Origin: Fictibacillus terranigra
Lineage (GTDB): Bacteria; Bacillota; Bacilli; Bacillales; Fictibacillaceae
Direction of reading: 5' to 3'
DNA length: 64,000 nucleotides
NCBI RefSeq assembly: GCF_030412265.1
Contig: NZ_JAUHLN010000003.1
Location: 1-64,000, forward strand
The notes beneath the pieces were generated by a model. The model was not told the DNA's origin. It worked only from the letters and a program-made list of their open reading frames with translations, and did not search any database. Of this stretch, positions 9,245 through 17,886 are shown piece after piece (the first letter of the stretch is position 1; the number at the start of each line of letters is the position of its first letter). The position numbers were made by a program, and so were the translations under genes.

Positions 9245-10402
9245 ATGATGTTAGACAAAAGAAAAGAGTCATCGAGTAGCCGTTACATCGGTTCTAACTG
9301 GGTTTTTCCAGTAAGGAACTCAAATGAGATGATGAGAAACGATAGCAAAAAGGCATCAAGCAGCAAACCCACCAATTTAAGCAGCGGTTCCACCGATCTA
9401 AGCAGCATTGCCAGCAATTTAAGCGGTATTGCTACCAATTTAAGCGGCATTGCCAGCAACTTAAGCGCCATTGCCAGCAATTTAAGCGGCGATCCCAGCA
9501 ATCCTGCCAGCGCCACCAGTCCAACTACAAGTCCTGAAAGTCCTACCAGTCCACCTACAGGTCCTGAAAGTCCCACCAGTCCTACCAGTCCACCTACAGG
9601 TCCTGAAAGCCCCACCAGTCCTACCAGTCCACCTACAGGTCCTGGAAGTCCCACCAGTCCTACCAGTCCACCTACGAGTCCTGTCAGTCCCACCAGTCCT
9701 ACCAGTCCGAGTGATACCCTTGGTTCCAGTTTGCCTAGATACCATTGGAGATATGAATCATCAAGCAGGTCCAGTACCTCCCTTAGTTCACCTAATAACA
9801 GGCAAGGAGAGTCATCAAGCAGCCGTTCAAGCAGTTCAAGCAGTTCACGTAGTTCAAGCAGTTCAAGCAGTTCACGTAGTTCAAGCAGTTCAAGCAGTTC
9901 AAGCAGTTCAAGCAGTTCAAGCAGTTCAAGCAGTTCAAGCAGTTCCAGTTCTTTTATGGGTAGAATGGGTACAATGGACTTCATTCATGAATTGCAACAA
10001 ATGAAAATGAGGAATAGCGGGAATGTATTAAATGTTACTCAAAGCTGTGACTGCGGTCAGCAAATGAATGAATGGCCTGTCATGAATGATTTGGACCAAC
10101 CTTATTTGTTGACGAAAGACGACAATCAGGGACAATACGTTTTGGAAACGATGAACACCAACGAAGACAGCAATTGGAGGTGTTGCGGCCCTGATCGAGA
10201 AGTTTTGGGAACTATGACTGATGGTTACGATCACAACTGTAGAATTTGTGGCACTCATGCAGACGATTGGGCAACCATGGACACTAGAGACGACGAAAAT
10301 TGGAGATCGTGTGGACCAGGTGGAGAGGTTTTGGGAACGAGGGACATCGATCACGACGATTGGAGATCAGTTGGCCCTTATGGAGACCTATACAGTATGT
10401 GA
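9245..10402 (+). CDS. Low-complexity Ser/Pro/Thr repeat protein, likely spore surface
   Basis: 385 residues in five parts: a charged N terminus (1-45); eight or so 7-residue repeats of type NLSGIAS (45-90); Pro-rich repeats SPTSPPTGPE (about 95-155); a serine run with periodic Arg (about 190-235); and a C-terminal domain with Cys/Gly repeats WRCCGPDREVLGT, WRSCGPGGEVLGT and WRSVGPYGDLYS. AAAGGGG precedes ATG 9245/9248. Low-complexity threads ending in a compact Cys-rich domain suggest an exosporium or coat filament. No named family recognised. A possible sigma-K-like -10 (AATATAGTA near 9218) would fit late mother-cell expression, but the match is weak. Confidence 0.65.
   Translation: MMLDKRKESSSSRYIGSNWVFPVRNSNEMMRNDSKKASSSKPTNLSSGSTDLSSIASNLSGIATNLSGIASNLSAIASNLSGDPSNPASATSPTTSPESPTSPPTGPESPTSPTSPPTGPESPTSPTSPPTGPGSPTSPTSPPTSPVSPTSPTSPSDTLGSSLPRYHWRYESSSRSSTSLSSPNNRQGESSSSRSSSSSSSRSSSSSSSSRSSSSSSSSSSSSSSSSSSSSSSSSSFMGRMGTMDFIHELQQMKMRNSGNVLNVTQSCDCGQQMNEWPVMNDLDQPYLLTKDDNQGQYVLETMNTNEDSNWRCCGPDREVLGTMTDGYDHNCRICGTHADDWATMDTRDDENWRSCGPGGEVLGTRDIDHDDWRSVGPYGDLYSM
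9363..9500 (+). repeat. 21-bp tandem repeats encoding NLS(G/A)IAS units
   Basis: Repeats of the form AATTTAAGCGGCATTGCCAGC run in frame with small variation. They encode a Ser/Asn/Leu heptad-like unit of the repeat protein. Confidence 0.8.
9526..9712 (+). repeat. Pro/Thr/Ser tandem repeats (about 36-39 bp)
   Basis: In-frame units built from CCTACCAGTCCACCTACAGG and GTCCTGAAAGTCCCACCAGT, about four copies. Near-identity of adjacent units suggests recent expansion and likely length variation between strains. Confidence 0.8.
9817..9952 (+). repeat. AGCAGTTCA 9-bp serine-run repeats
   Basis: About fourteen copies of the 9-mer AGCAGTTCA (Ser-Ser-Ser), with a few CGT (Arg) interruptions early in the run. 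Strong candidate for slippage-driven length polymorphism. Confidence 0.85.
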
Positions 10403-10494
10403 TTTCAATAAGGAATATTATTTCTTTAAGCTTTAACAATAAGTATTTATTTTCGCTGGTCAACATAACGGCAGTTAACCGAAGCAAGCAATAA

Positions 10495-10531
10495 CCCTGA
10501 ATTCAGCAGAATAGCAGAATTCAGGGCTTTT
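10495..10531 (+). terminator. Intrinsic terminator
   Basis: Perfect 10-bp stem CCCTGAATTC/GAATTCAGGG with a 12-nt loop followed by CTTTTG. Ends the repeat-protein transcript. Confidence 0.7.
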
Positions 10532-10612
10532 GCGTAGGGAAAATATATAAATGAAGTTTTAGTCCTAAATCCAAAGTAAAACCACAATGATAATGTCGTT
10601 ACAGCTTCGCCT

Positions 10613-12373
10613 TTAATAGGTCAGACCGGTTCCGTATGGATACAATCCTTCGATCGACACGGGCAGCTTTCCACCTGGCTGGGTTCCGAAGATCACGTCT
10701 ACTGCGGCTTTCCATGAGGTCGGCACAGGAGAGCCCCACCGTTCAACCGCATAAGTCGCCACATACGCGCCTACCTCTTGATATTGTTTAATATCGTAAG
10801 GAAGGCCAAGGGCAACCGCTACCAGAGGTTTTCCAGTTTTCTGCAGTTCCTTCACCAGCTTCGCCTGTCCGGCTGGAAGTTCACTAGGAGAGAAAGTCGG
10901 CACAATGATTTGATCCGCTTGCTTTGCGAGTTGTACCGCCTGCTGGATTTCAGTATCCTTCGAATCTGTTGAAGTAGTATAACTCATAACATTTCCGGCA
11001 GATTTTTCATCAACGATACTGGCAATATTGTTAATAAAATTAGTAGATCCATAGATTATCGGCCCTGTTACTAGTGTATTTTTCTTTTCTGCCGGGTTGA
11101 AAGGAAGTATCTTCTCATTTTTGACGACCGTAATGGACTTTCTTGCAACCTCTGCTGCCGTTTCTTTATGTGAAGGTTTGTTGACTACATTTACTGCTTC
11201 TTCTGGATCATCATAACGGTCACTAAAAAGCTTATACTTTATCTTCAGCGCCAGGACTCTTTTCACCGATTCGTTCACCCTGTTCTCTGATAGCTGGCCG
11301 GATTTAAGTGCATGAAAAAGGGCATCATAGGTTTCCAGCTGTTCATCCAAATTTCCTGTGGCCATTACAATATCCGCACCTGCGTTAACAGCCATCACAG
11401 CGGCTTGTCCAGCACCCCATTCTTTTGCGATGGCATGCATGCTCATGGCATCTGTAACGATCAAACCTTTAAAGCCCATCTCTTTTCTGAGAAGTCCGGT
11501 GAGCACTTTCTTGGAAAGGGTGGCGGGAAGCTCCTTATCAATGGCGTTAATAATGACATGAGCCGTCATAATGGAATCTACTCCTGCATCAATGGCAGCA
11601 TTAAAAGGAGGAAGATGCACGGTCTCGAGTGTATGGCGGTCATATGTAACTGCAGCTAATCCTAAGTGTGAGTCCACGCTCGTATCCCCATGACCCGGGA
11701 AGTGCTTTGCTGTCGCGACTACCCCCTTCTTCTGATAGCCTTTAATTTGGGCAGCCGTCATTTCAGAGACCAGGTTTGTTTTCTCCCCAAATGACCGTAC
11801 ACCGATTACAGGATTGGCAGGATTCGTATTTACGTCAGCGACCGGTGAATAGTTCCAATTAAATCCTGTAGCTTTTGCTTCTAACGCTGTGATCTTGGCC
11901 ACGTCCTCGGCGGTCTTCGTTTCTCTTGTTGCTCCGATTCCCATTTGCCGAGGGAAAGGCGTTGCGTCTGTCACATGTTGTTTCGTTCCAAACTCTAGAT
12001 CCGCTGATACTAAAAGAGGAAGCTTGAGACGTGTTTTGGAAGCCCACTTTTGCAGCTGATTATTATATTTTGCTGTCGTTCGGGCATCACGGGCACCATA
12101 AACGATGACGGAGCCAGCCTTGTAGTGTTGAATAAGTTGCCTGGTTGTGTCATCCGGCATTTTACTGGTATTATCGTGTGTTGATGGCATCACCAGCTGT
12201 CCTATCTTTTCCTTGTCAGTCATGTGGGCTACGATTCGTTCGACCACCCGGTTACTGGACGTGATGGATGGATCGGATTTACCGTTCGATTGATCAGCAC
12301 TGGCACTAAGAGGCAATAAGAAAGTAGAACTAAGAAGTACAGAACTGAATAAAGCACTCATCTTCTTCATCAC
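10613..12373 (-). CDS. nagZ: Secreted glycoside hydrolase family 3 beta-N-acetylhexosaminidase
   Basis: 586 residues with a Sec signal peptide (MMKKMSALFSSVLLSSTFLLPLSASA). The GH3 catalytic domain carries the NagZ hallmark KHFPGHGDTSVDSHLGL near residues 221-237, which holds the catalytic Asp-His pair. TDAMSMHAI near 303 holds the nucleophile Asp. A C-terminal GH3 alpha/beta sandwich follows. Gram-positive NagZ removes terminal GlcNAc from muropeptides outside the cell and feeds wall recycling. The two-domain length equals B. subtilis NagZ-type enzymes (about 600). Monocistronic, with a candidate CcpA site upstream. No anmK or murP genes are adjacent. Confidence 0.88.
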   Translation of the reverse strand: MMKKMSALFSSVLLSSTFLLPLSASADQSNGKSDPSITSSNRVVERIVAHMTDKEKIGQLVMPSTHDNTSKMPDDTTRQLIQHYKAGSVIVYGARDARTTAKYNNQLQKWASKTRLKLPLLVSADLEFGTKQHVTDATPFPRQMGIGATRETKTAEDVAKITALEAKATGFNWNYSPVADVNTNPANPVIGVRSFGEKTNLVSEMTAAQIKGYQKKGVVATAKHFPGHGDTSVDSHLGLAAVTYDRHTLETVHLPPFNAAIDAGVDSIMTAHVIINAIDKELPATLSKKVLTGLLRKEMGFKGLIVTDAMSMHAIAKEWGAGQAAVMAVNAGADIVMATGNLDEQLETYDALFHALKSGQLSENRVNESVKRVLALKIKYKLFSDRYDDPEEAVNVVNKPSHKETAAEVARKSITVVKNEKILPFNPAEKKNTLVTGPIIYGSTNFINNIASIVDEKSAGNVMSYTTSTDSKDTEIQQAVQLAKQADQIIVPTFSPSELPAGQAKLVKELQKTGKPLVAVALGLPYDIKQYQEVGAYVATYAVERWGSPVPTSWKAAVDVIFGTQPGGKLPVSIEGLYPYGTGLTY

Positions 12374-12424
12374 TATTTCCCTCCTTCAGTATATGAAACG
12401 CGAGAACAGACACTTTAAGTAAAA

Positions 12425-12438
12425 TGTAATTGCTTTCA
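12425..12438 (-). promoter_or_regulatory. Candidate cre (CcpA) site upstream of nagZ
   Basis: On the minus strand TGAAAGCAATTACA matches the cre consensus TGAAARCGYTTWCA except around the central CG. It lies about 55 nt upstream of the nagZ start, consistent with carbon catabolite control of wall recycling. Confidence 0.4.
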
Positions 12439-12565
12439 ATGACAGGTTAGCATCGAAATTCCAGAGTGGTCAATCATCATTTTACATAATTTAGAAAAAT
12501 GATTCGTATTCCATATTTGGACAATAGGCGTGCTTTCTTATTATGGTAGGTTGGTTGTATGTATA

Positions 12566-12596
12566 GAAAACACCTGGAAAAAAGCCAGGGGTTTTC
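12566..12596. terminator. Intrinsic terminator hairpin
   Basis: GAAAACaCCTGG and CCAGGgGTTTTC form a near-perfect stem around AAAAAAG. Located between the alcohol dehydrogenase end and the nagZ promoter. Confidence 0.5.
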
Positions 12597-12653
12597 TTTC
12601 TTCTTTAAAAAAAGCCCTCCTCTTTCTGCCTTTTTAAAATGGCAGTACGATTT

Positions 12654-13844
12654 CTATGATTTAATCGTTTGAGAACTAAACTGGTAATCATAACATAATT
12701 TGTACAGCTCCATTAATTCGATCTCATCCGGCACTTTCGGATTATTGCCGGGACTGCCGCTTGCCAGGGCATCTCTTGCCATCTTTTTTAGACTTTGCAA
12801 AAAAAGATCCTCTATTATCCCCCAACCTTTCAAATTAGGAATAGATAGCTCGACGCATAGGGCTTTTATTTCGTCTATTAGTTTCTGCGCTATTGCCTGT
12901 TTTGTAAGCCCTTGCGTGTCATGAAAAATGATATTCCCGATATCAGCTAGCCTCTCATAGCAATCTTCTAGACTATACTCCAGAACAACAGGAAGAAGCA
13001 TTGCATTCGAGATGCCATGAGGCACGTGGAACAAGGCTCCTATCGGGCGGGACATTCCATGAACCAAACAGACTGATGCATTCGAAAAAGCCATTCCTGC
13101 CTGGAGGGCAGCAAGGGACATTTTTTCCTTCGCCTTTATATTCTGAGGTTGATGATATGCATCCCGTATACTTTCCATAATGTGTCCAATGGCAGTTAAC
13201 GCCAAAGAATCGGTAAAAGGATGGGCACGCCTTGAAAGATAGGCTTCAATAGCGTGAGTAAGTGCATCAATGCCGGTTGCCGCTGTTATATTTTTAGGAG
13301 AAGAAATGGTGAGGACCGGATCTACAATGGCTGCTGCCGGCATGAATCCGGGCTGCTTAATCATCATTTTAATATCCAGCGCAATATCGGTTATGACGGT
13401 TACATCCGTTGCTTCAGATCCGGTTCCTGCCGTTGTAGGAATAGCAATTAAGGGAACGGCAGACTTTTGTGCAATCTTTCTGCTATTCATATAATCGCTG
13501 ATGGATCCCCCATTCGTACCCAGAACTGCAACTGCTTTTGCTGTATCAATACAGCTTCCTCCACCTAAGCCAATAATCACATTGCACGATTCCGCTTTAA
13601 GCGTGTCCAGCGCTTCATAAACAAACGTATCTGTCGGTTCAGAATCGATGTCCAAATACTTGACTGAGGATACTCCTGCTTGTGTTAAAAGATGTTGGCA
13701 TTCTTCAACGTACATCAGCTTCTCCATCATTCGGTCGCTGATGATGAGTGCTTTGTTTCCGAGTTTAGACGTTTCCTCCCCCACTTTCTGGAATGAATGT
13801 TGGCCGTAAAGTATCGTTCTTGGTATTTGCAGAACTGAAACCAC
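12654..13844 (-). CDS. Iron-containing alcohol dehydrogenase
   Basis: 396 residues of the Fe-ADH (group III) family. Motifs visible are GGGSCIDTAK near residues 94-103 (NAD binding), IPTTAGTGSEATDV near 136-149, GIDALTHAIEAYLS, and HGMSRPIGALFHVPHG, whose His residues with the Asp/His of the earlier motifs bind Fe2+. The family reduces aldehydes or oxidises primary alcohols or diols with NAD(P)H. Monocistronic between two non-coding stretches, so the substrate cannot be inferred. Confidence 0.88.
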   Translation of the reverse strand: MVSVLQIPRTILYGQHSFQKVGEETSKLGNKALIISDRMMEKLMYVEECQHLLTQAGVSSVKYLDIDSEPTDTFVYEALDTLKAESCNVIIGLGGGSCIDTAKAVAVLGTNGGSISDYMNSRKIAQKSAVPLIAIPTTAGTGSEATDVTVITDIALDIKMMIKQPGFMPAAAIVDPVLTISSPKNITAATGIDALTHAIEAYLSRRAHPFTDSLALTAIGHIMESIRDAYHQPQNIKAKEKMSLAALQAGMAFSNASVCLVHGMSRPIGALFHVPHGISNAMLLPVVLEYSLEDCYERLADIGNIIFHDTQGLTKQAIAQKLIDEIKALCVELSIPNLKGWGIIEDLFLQSLKKMARDALASGSPGNNPKVPDEIELMELYKLCYDYQFSSQTIKS

Positions 13845-14708
13845 AGAAAGAGCCCCCTTCCTAGTTTAATAACAATCCTTTTTAATAGTTATGAAAATTC
13901 AGTCTTTTTTGACGCAAGGTTTCCCAAGTATTACTTCTACAAGGTTAAAGAGAAACCTCTAAGTATATATGTTTTGTGGCTAATAACACCGGCAATTAAA
14001 AAAACTGTACTATCCCGGCTTTTCCAGATCGACCTTTGTGTGCACTGTTATGTGTAACGCGGTTCGTATCCTTGTCCAAATCGTTCTGATGCCCTGAAAG
14101 TCACAAAGCCAACACTAAACCTTGATTAATTTCTGCTTTTGTTAAAGTCAGTCTCTGCTTTTTGGTTTTGTATTTTCTTTTTCCATACGAATTTTTTGTC
14201 CATAAAGGACTGCACTCCTTTTGACAGTTTTTTCCCTAAACCTTGCTCTATCCGCTGAATCCAGAAAAAACAGTTTGACCCATTAAGCTGCCGTATTGTT
14301 GTGAAAAACCACCTCGCTGGTTTCCGCTGTTTTGTGAGTGAGTTCATGATTTCTTGTGTAACCGGTCCAATACTTAGCTTTTTCTGCCTCAAAAAACACA
14401 TTGTTTGTCAAAGAATTAGCGTTAAACTCTTGCCGCGCGGCATAAAAAACCTCACGATAAAAACCCCAAAGGAATGGGGGTTGAATGGTGGTCATGAAAT
14501 CAAAGGCAAGAGATAACCAAGGAAGTGTTTTGGCGAACAACAATGTTATCCCATGCCCATACAGACTAATATAACCAGAATAAATAACATTATCCAAAAA
14601 GCCTGCATAATCCTCTATATCAAATGCCTTTCGTGGTTTTTACATAAATTTCAAGGCATGTATTTGGCACAATTTCAGAAAATAACAGTGAAAAGGAGGT
14701 GAACAAAC
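13845..14708. other. Long stretch without a recognised gene
   Basis: Open frames on the minus strand (about 14597-14283, then in a second frame to about 14126) give protein-like but unrecognised sequence, such as WLSLAFDFMTTIQPPFLWGF and EAEKAKYWTGYTRNHELTH. There is no ribosome binding site, and the reading frame breaks in between. This may be a decayed gene. The last 60 nt carry the promoter and ribosome binding site of the SASP gene. Confidence 0.35.
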
Positions 14709-14927
14709 ATGGCAAATACTGGTGGAGGAAATCGTAATCGCCTTTTAGTACAAGGTGCACAACAAGCGATCGACCAAATGAAATACGAAATCGCTACTGA
14801 ATTCGGTGTACAACTTGGAGCTGACCAAACTTCTCGTGCAAACGGATCAGTTGGTGGAGAAATCACTAAACGTCTAGTGGCTACTGCACAACAACAGATT
14901 TCTGGATTTGGTGGGCAACAACAATAA
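14709..14927 (+). CDS. Alpha/beta-type small acid-soluble spore protein
   Basis: 72 residues: Gln/Asn/Gly-rich, with both conserved SASP segments. The first (residues 25-35, [12 protein letters not shown]) contains the cleavage site for the germination protease GPR. The second is [18 protein letters not shown]. Alpha/beta SASPs coat spore DNA, change it to an A-like form and protect it from UV and heat; they are made in the forespore under sigma-G. Ribosome binding site AAAGGAGGTG is optimal. Length is typical (60-75). Confidence 0.96.
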   Translation: MANTGGGNRNRLLVQGAQQAIDQMKYEIATEFGVQLGADQTSRANGSVGGEITKRLVATAQQQISGFGGQQQ

Positions 14928-14960
14928 TTTTGTTAATTACAACAAAATATTGATGGACAA

Positions 14961-14990
14961 GGCTACCTATTCAATATAGGTAGCCCTTTT
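14961..14990 (+). terminator. Intrinsic terminator of the SASP gene
   Basis: GGCTACCTAT and ATAGGTAGCC form a perfect 10-bp stem with a 5-nt loop and a following CTTTTATATTTTG tract. Confidence 0.85.
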
Positions 14991-15078
14991 ATATTTTGTT
15001 GGGAAAGCACGAGTTGTTTGTTGTATGAATGAAAGCAGGTTGAAGAAAAATTATAATCGAAATGAAGGAGTTAAAAAA

Positions 15079-15276
15079 ATGAGAAAAAAACAAAGTAATG
15101 AAGGCAATACTGTGGGCGAAAGAAATTATGAGACTGAGGACTATAAAGGAAAAGATCAGGTTTCTGTAGGTATGGCCACTACACATGAACAAGTGAGTGA
15201 TTACTATATGAGTGGTGAATGTGTACCTGTATCGGATTCCATAGAGGACCAACCCCCTATGCCAAGAGAGGAATAG
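15079..15276 (+). CDS. DUF4025/YozQ-like small protein
   Basis: 65 residues from ATG 15079, chosen because AAGGAG lies 7-8 nt upstream; earlier in-frame starts lack one. The protein is hydrophilic, with core NYETEDYKGKDQVSVGMATT and HEQVSDYYMSGE. This matches the small YozQ-like (DUF4025) proteins of Bacillus. Function unknown; members are often sporulation-associated. Confidence 0.65.
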   Translation: MRKKQSNEGNTVGERNYETEDYKGKDQVSVGMATTHEQVSDYYMSGECVPVSDSIEDQPPMPREE

Positions 15277-15397
15277 AGCACGATACTTAACTCAAACCAC
15301 AACTGGCAATGTCCTTTTAACCATTAAGAATAAAAATACATTCGAGAGAAATGTTATAAAAAAGAAGGAAAAATACAGCAATCGTGATTGAGGTCGT

Positions 15398-15430
15398 AAA
15401 GTATGAAATCGCTACTGAATTTGGTGTGCA
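15398..15430 (+). pseudogene. Duplicated fragment of a SASP gene (GPR-site segment)
   Basis: Reads [12 protein letters not shown], nearly base for base the same as codons 24-34 of the SASP at 14709 (AAATACGAAATCGCTACTGA versus AAGTATGAAATCGCTACTGA). No start or ribosome binding site is in place, and a terminator follows directly. It is a leftover of a second SASP gene copy or a partial duplication. Confidence 0.65.
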
Positions 15431-15440
15431 TAAGAACGTT

Positions 15441-15474
15441 AAAAAACTACCTTGTGATCACGAGGTAGTTTTTT
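15441..15474. terminator. Bidirectional intrinsic terminator
   Basis: AAAAAACTACCT and AGGTAGTTTTTT flank a 10-nt loop that is itself partly palindromic (TTGTGATCACG). It terminates the dps gene on the minus strand and the SASP remnant on the plus strand. Confidence 0.75.
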
Positions 15475-15498
15475 ACAATGGACACGTATCAAGGATAC

Positions 15499-15933
15499 TT
15501 ACGCTAAAAATGATGTGAGCATCCAGGTGTGTTTATCCAATTGTGATGAAATACTTAGTAACATATCATGGGTAACTTCATCATTTTCTTTTTCCGTAAT
15601 TTCCATACCTTGCTTTAATTGATCTCTCATTAATGCAAAATCATCGATGATCTCTTGTACCATCCCTTCTGATGTTTCATTATTTGAAGCTTCTTTGACT
15701 GTAGCCAGTTCTAAATATTGTTTCATTGTTGCGGCAGGCTGTTGCTGTAACATAAGCAAACGTTCTGCTAATTCATCAATATGTTGATTGGCTTCATTAT
15801 ATAATTCTTCGAATTTCTCATGGAGAGTAAAAAAATGGGGCCCTTTTACGTTCCAGTGATAATTGTGAAGTTTAACGTATAATATGTTCCAATTGGAAAT
15901 TTGCTTGTTTAATACCTCGTATGTGCTGTCCAT
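15499..15933 (-). CDS. dps: Dps-family ferritin-like DNA-binding stress protein
   Basis: 144 residues. The ferroxidase ligands of the Dps family are visible: NYHWNVKG (His26) and HIDELAERLL (Asp53, Glu57). Helix 4 ends in DKHTWMLTSFLA. Dps dodecamers oxidise Fe2+ with H2O2 and store it, protecting DNA; in B. subtilis the close relatives are MrgA and Dps. Length is typical (about 145). Ribosome binding site AGGAGG precedes ATG 15933. I do not see a clear PerR box. Confidence 0.92.
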   Translation of the reverse strand: MDSTYEVLNKQISNWNILYVKLHNYHWNVKGPHFFTLHEKFEELYNEANQHIDELAERLLMLQQQPAATMKQYLELATVKEASNNETSEGMVQEIIDDFALMRDQLKQGMEITEKENDEVTHDMLLSISSQLDKHTWMLTSFLA

Positions 15934-16103
15934 ATAATCCTCCTATATCATTTTTGTCACCTAATTTGTCAGTATCTCCATATAGAAGGATTTGAAACGG
16001 ATAATGTAGATTAAGTGGGAATAATAAATGGAAACACGTTAGTTTTAAACGGTCGAGGTTTCTTTTAATTCAAGACGTTTTTTCAAGTTCTATCTTTTAA
16101 CCG

Positions 16104-16994
16104 CTAGTGGGTAATAAATAATTTTCGTTTTGCTTTGCTCGGCTGAAAGTTTCGATTCACAAGATAAATACCAGTAAGAATAAAGAAGCCTCCGACGATA
16201 AAGGACGGAAATAGAGGGTCGTTCAATAGTATACAGCCTGTTAATACACCAAAGAATGGCGCCAAAAATAAATAGGCACTTGTCTTTCCAGGATCCGTGT
16301 TTTGCAATAAGTAATACCACCCGGCAAACTGAACAATAGAGGACATGACACTCAGCCATAATAAAATGGATAATGAATGAGTATTAGGATGAAAAAAAGG
16401 ATGTTCAAGTAAAAAGCTCGCTGCCAAAAGGAGTAATCCACCAAAAAGCATCTGATACGCAGATAAAACCCATGTATCAAAATTCGTTCCCCATTTCTTA
16501 ACTAACAAGGTAGAAGCCGCCCACAGCAAAGCGGATAAAATTCCAAATAAAGTTCCAACCTCAAATTTAAGATGGGTTCCCTGTGTAATTACAACCCCTG
16601 TCAATCCCAACAGAACTCCTCCCCATTGATAAAGTTTGTAACGTGCTTTGAACAAAAAGGAGCCCAATACTACAACAAGTAAAGGGTTGGTAAACGTAAG
16701 TATAGAGGATTCACTAGCTGTAATCGAACGTAAACTTAAGAAAATACAACCCATGACACCTGCTGTTTGAAAAACACCGATCAGTAGCATCTTCACCCAT
16801 CCCTCTTTTGCAGCTGGATGTGCTCTTCTTAAAACACGTACAATGATCGCAAGGATGCTTCCGGCAAGTATAAAACGATAAGCTGCCAACAACAAGGGAG
16901 AAGAATAGGCCAAGCCAAGCTTTCCAACAGTAAAGGAAGAACCCATTAAAAATGTTGTAACAAGCACAAGTGATATCCATTTCAACTTATTCAT
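16104..16994 (-). CDS. EamA-family (DMT superfamily) transporter
   Basis: 296 residues with ten predicted TM helices arranged as two EamA repeats of five. The first opens ISLVLVTTFLMGSSFTVGKL and the second begins near residue 145 (GTLFGILSALLWAASTLLVK). DMT carriers export metabolites or amino acids; the substrate is unknown. A short GGAG ribosome binding site precedes ATG 16994. Single-gene unit. Confidence 0.85.
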   Translation of the reverse strand: MNKLKWISLVLVTTFLMGSSFTVGKLGLAYSSPLLLAAYRFILAGSILAIIVRVLRRAHPAAKEGWVKMLLIGVFQTAGVMGCIFLSLRSITASESSILTFTNPLLVVVLGSFLFKARYKLYQWGGVLLGLTGVVITQGTHLKFEVGTLFGILSALLWAASTLLVKKWGTNFDTWVLSAYQMLFGGLLLLAASFLLEHPFFHPNTHSLSILLWLSVMSSIVQFAGWYYLLQNTDPGKTSAYLFLAPFFGVLTGCILLNDPLFPSFIVGGFFILTGIYLVNRNFQPSKAKRKLFITH

Positions 16995-17136
16995 ACTTGA
17001 GTCTCCTTATTTATAATTTTGCCTTCTCCAGTATTATATAGATAGAATATTTCAATCCTCATCGAAGTATGGAATGATGCTCATAAACGTAATTAATACA
17101 GTAATACCTGTATATTGTGAAATCCTCGAATTGAAT

Positions 17137-17165
17137 AAAAAAGCCGAATAATTAGCGGCTTTTTA
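17137..17165. terminator. Bidirectional intrinsic terminator
   Basis: AAAAAGCCG and CGGCTTTTT around an 8-nt A/T loop. It stands alone between the EamA promoter and the TrpS fragment. Confidence 0.7.
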
Positions 17166-17278
17166 TGGAGGTTATCTTTATCCTTCTTCTTCTTTTTTAC
17201 CTTTTTACATACTAGAACCTCTGAAGGGCTGGAGGTACACTTCTAGCTTTTGCCGATCTCTTGGAATTTTTTCTCTAT

Positions 17279-17550
17279 TCATTTACGAAATGCATGATGA
17301 TATGCATAGGTTGGGCGAACTTAAGGATGACCGAGATCCGTTTTATGAATTCGGGCAGGGTCAGTTTTCGCCTTTTTAATCTTCTCATTAACCTCTTCTT
17401 TTGTAGAATCTAAATGAATGGCATTCCCGATGTTTTTTTCATTTTATTGTTTCCATCCAGCCCAACTAGACGAGGGACATCACCCACGAGTAGTTTCGGT
17501 TCCACTAAGACGGGCTGATAAAGTTGATTAAATCGATGTACATTTCGACG
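17279..17550 (-). pseudogene. Tryptophanyl-tRNA synthetase (TrpS) internal fragment
   Basis: The minus strand reads [20 protein letters not shown], then [17 protein letters not shown]. After a frame change it continues [20 protein letters not shown] and KAKTDPARIHKTDLGHP, a stop, and PTYAYHHAF. This is the KMSKS region and following segment of TrpS (DGxxKMSKSxGNAI...TDPxRI). The KMSKS loop is disrupted by an indel, and both ends of the gene are missing. A relic, perhaps of a duplicate TrpS that once gave indolmycin-type resistance. Confidence 0.7.
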
Positions 17551-17632
17551 TACATTCGGCTTTTTCGAAGAGTGTCTAAGCTACCACCTATCACGCTCGC
17601 GATGACAGTGTTTTTAAAAGAGGACATAAAAA

Positions 17633-17650
17633 AAGAGACCGAAGTCTCTT
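17633..17650. terminator. Short intrinsic terminator
   Basis: AAGAGAC/GTCTCTT 7-bp stem with a CGAA tetraloop, A-rich on the left, so it reads best as a terminator on the minus strand (T7 after the stem). Confidence 0.55.
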
Positions 17651-17886
17651 CATGTTCTTTTATCAACTTTCACATTCCCAATGGTTAATTGAACGAACCC
17701 TTAAATCTCAGCCGTACTTTCTGGAGATGATACTCTCAAAAACGGGTTTTAGCATTAGAACTTATACTCTCGTTAGTTCAAAATCCTTCATATGTCACCT
17801 CACCAGTTTATTTGTGGTGTATTTTAGTAAATGGATAAATTAATCGTGATGAGCGTAGAACTGAGGTTTTAATAATTTATATCACT

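Noticed and set aside
9283-9984. Long minus-strand frame (Leu-rich) opposite the repeat protein
   Set aside because: It is the mirror of the Ser/Pro repeats; the plus-strand frame has the ribosome binding site, terminator and structured C terminus.
14126-14597. Minus-strand open frames with protein-like segments
   Set aside because: No family recognised, no ribosome binding site and a frame break; kept only as a note on the non-coding stretch.
14640-14690. Sigma-G promoter of the SASP gene
   Set aside because: One is expected, but no pair of boxes with good spacing was found, so none is annotated.
17524-17646. 40-codon minus-strand frame [20 protein letters not shown]
   Set aside because: Starts inside a terminator tract without a ribosome binding site and overlaps the TrpS fragment; likely chance.
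17580-17650. GATAGGTGGTAGC resembling the T-box core before the TrpS fragment
   Set aside because: The core is not AGGGTGGNACCGCG and no specifier loop or antiterminator pairing is evident.
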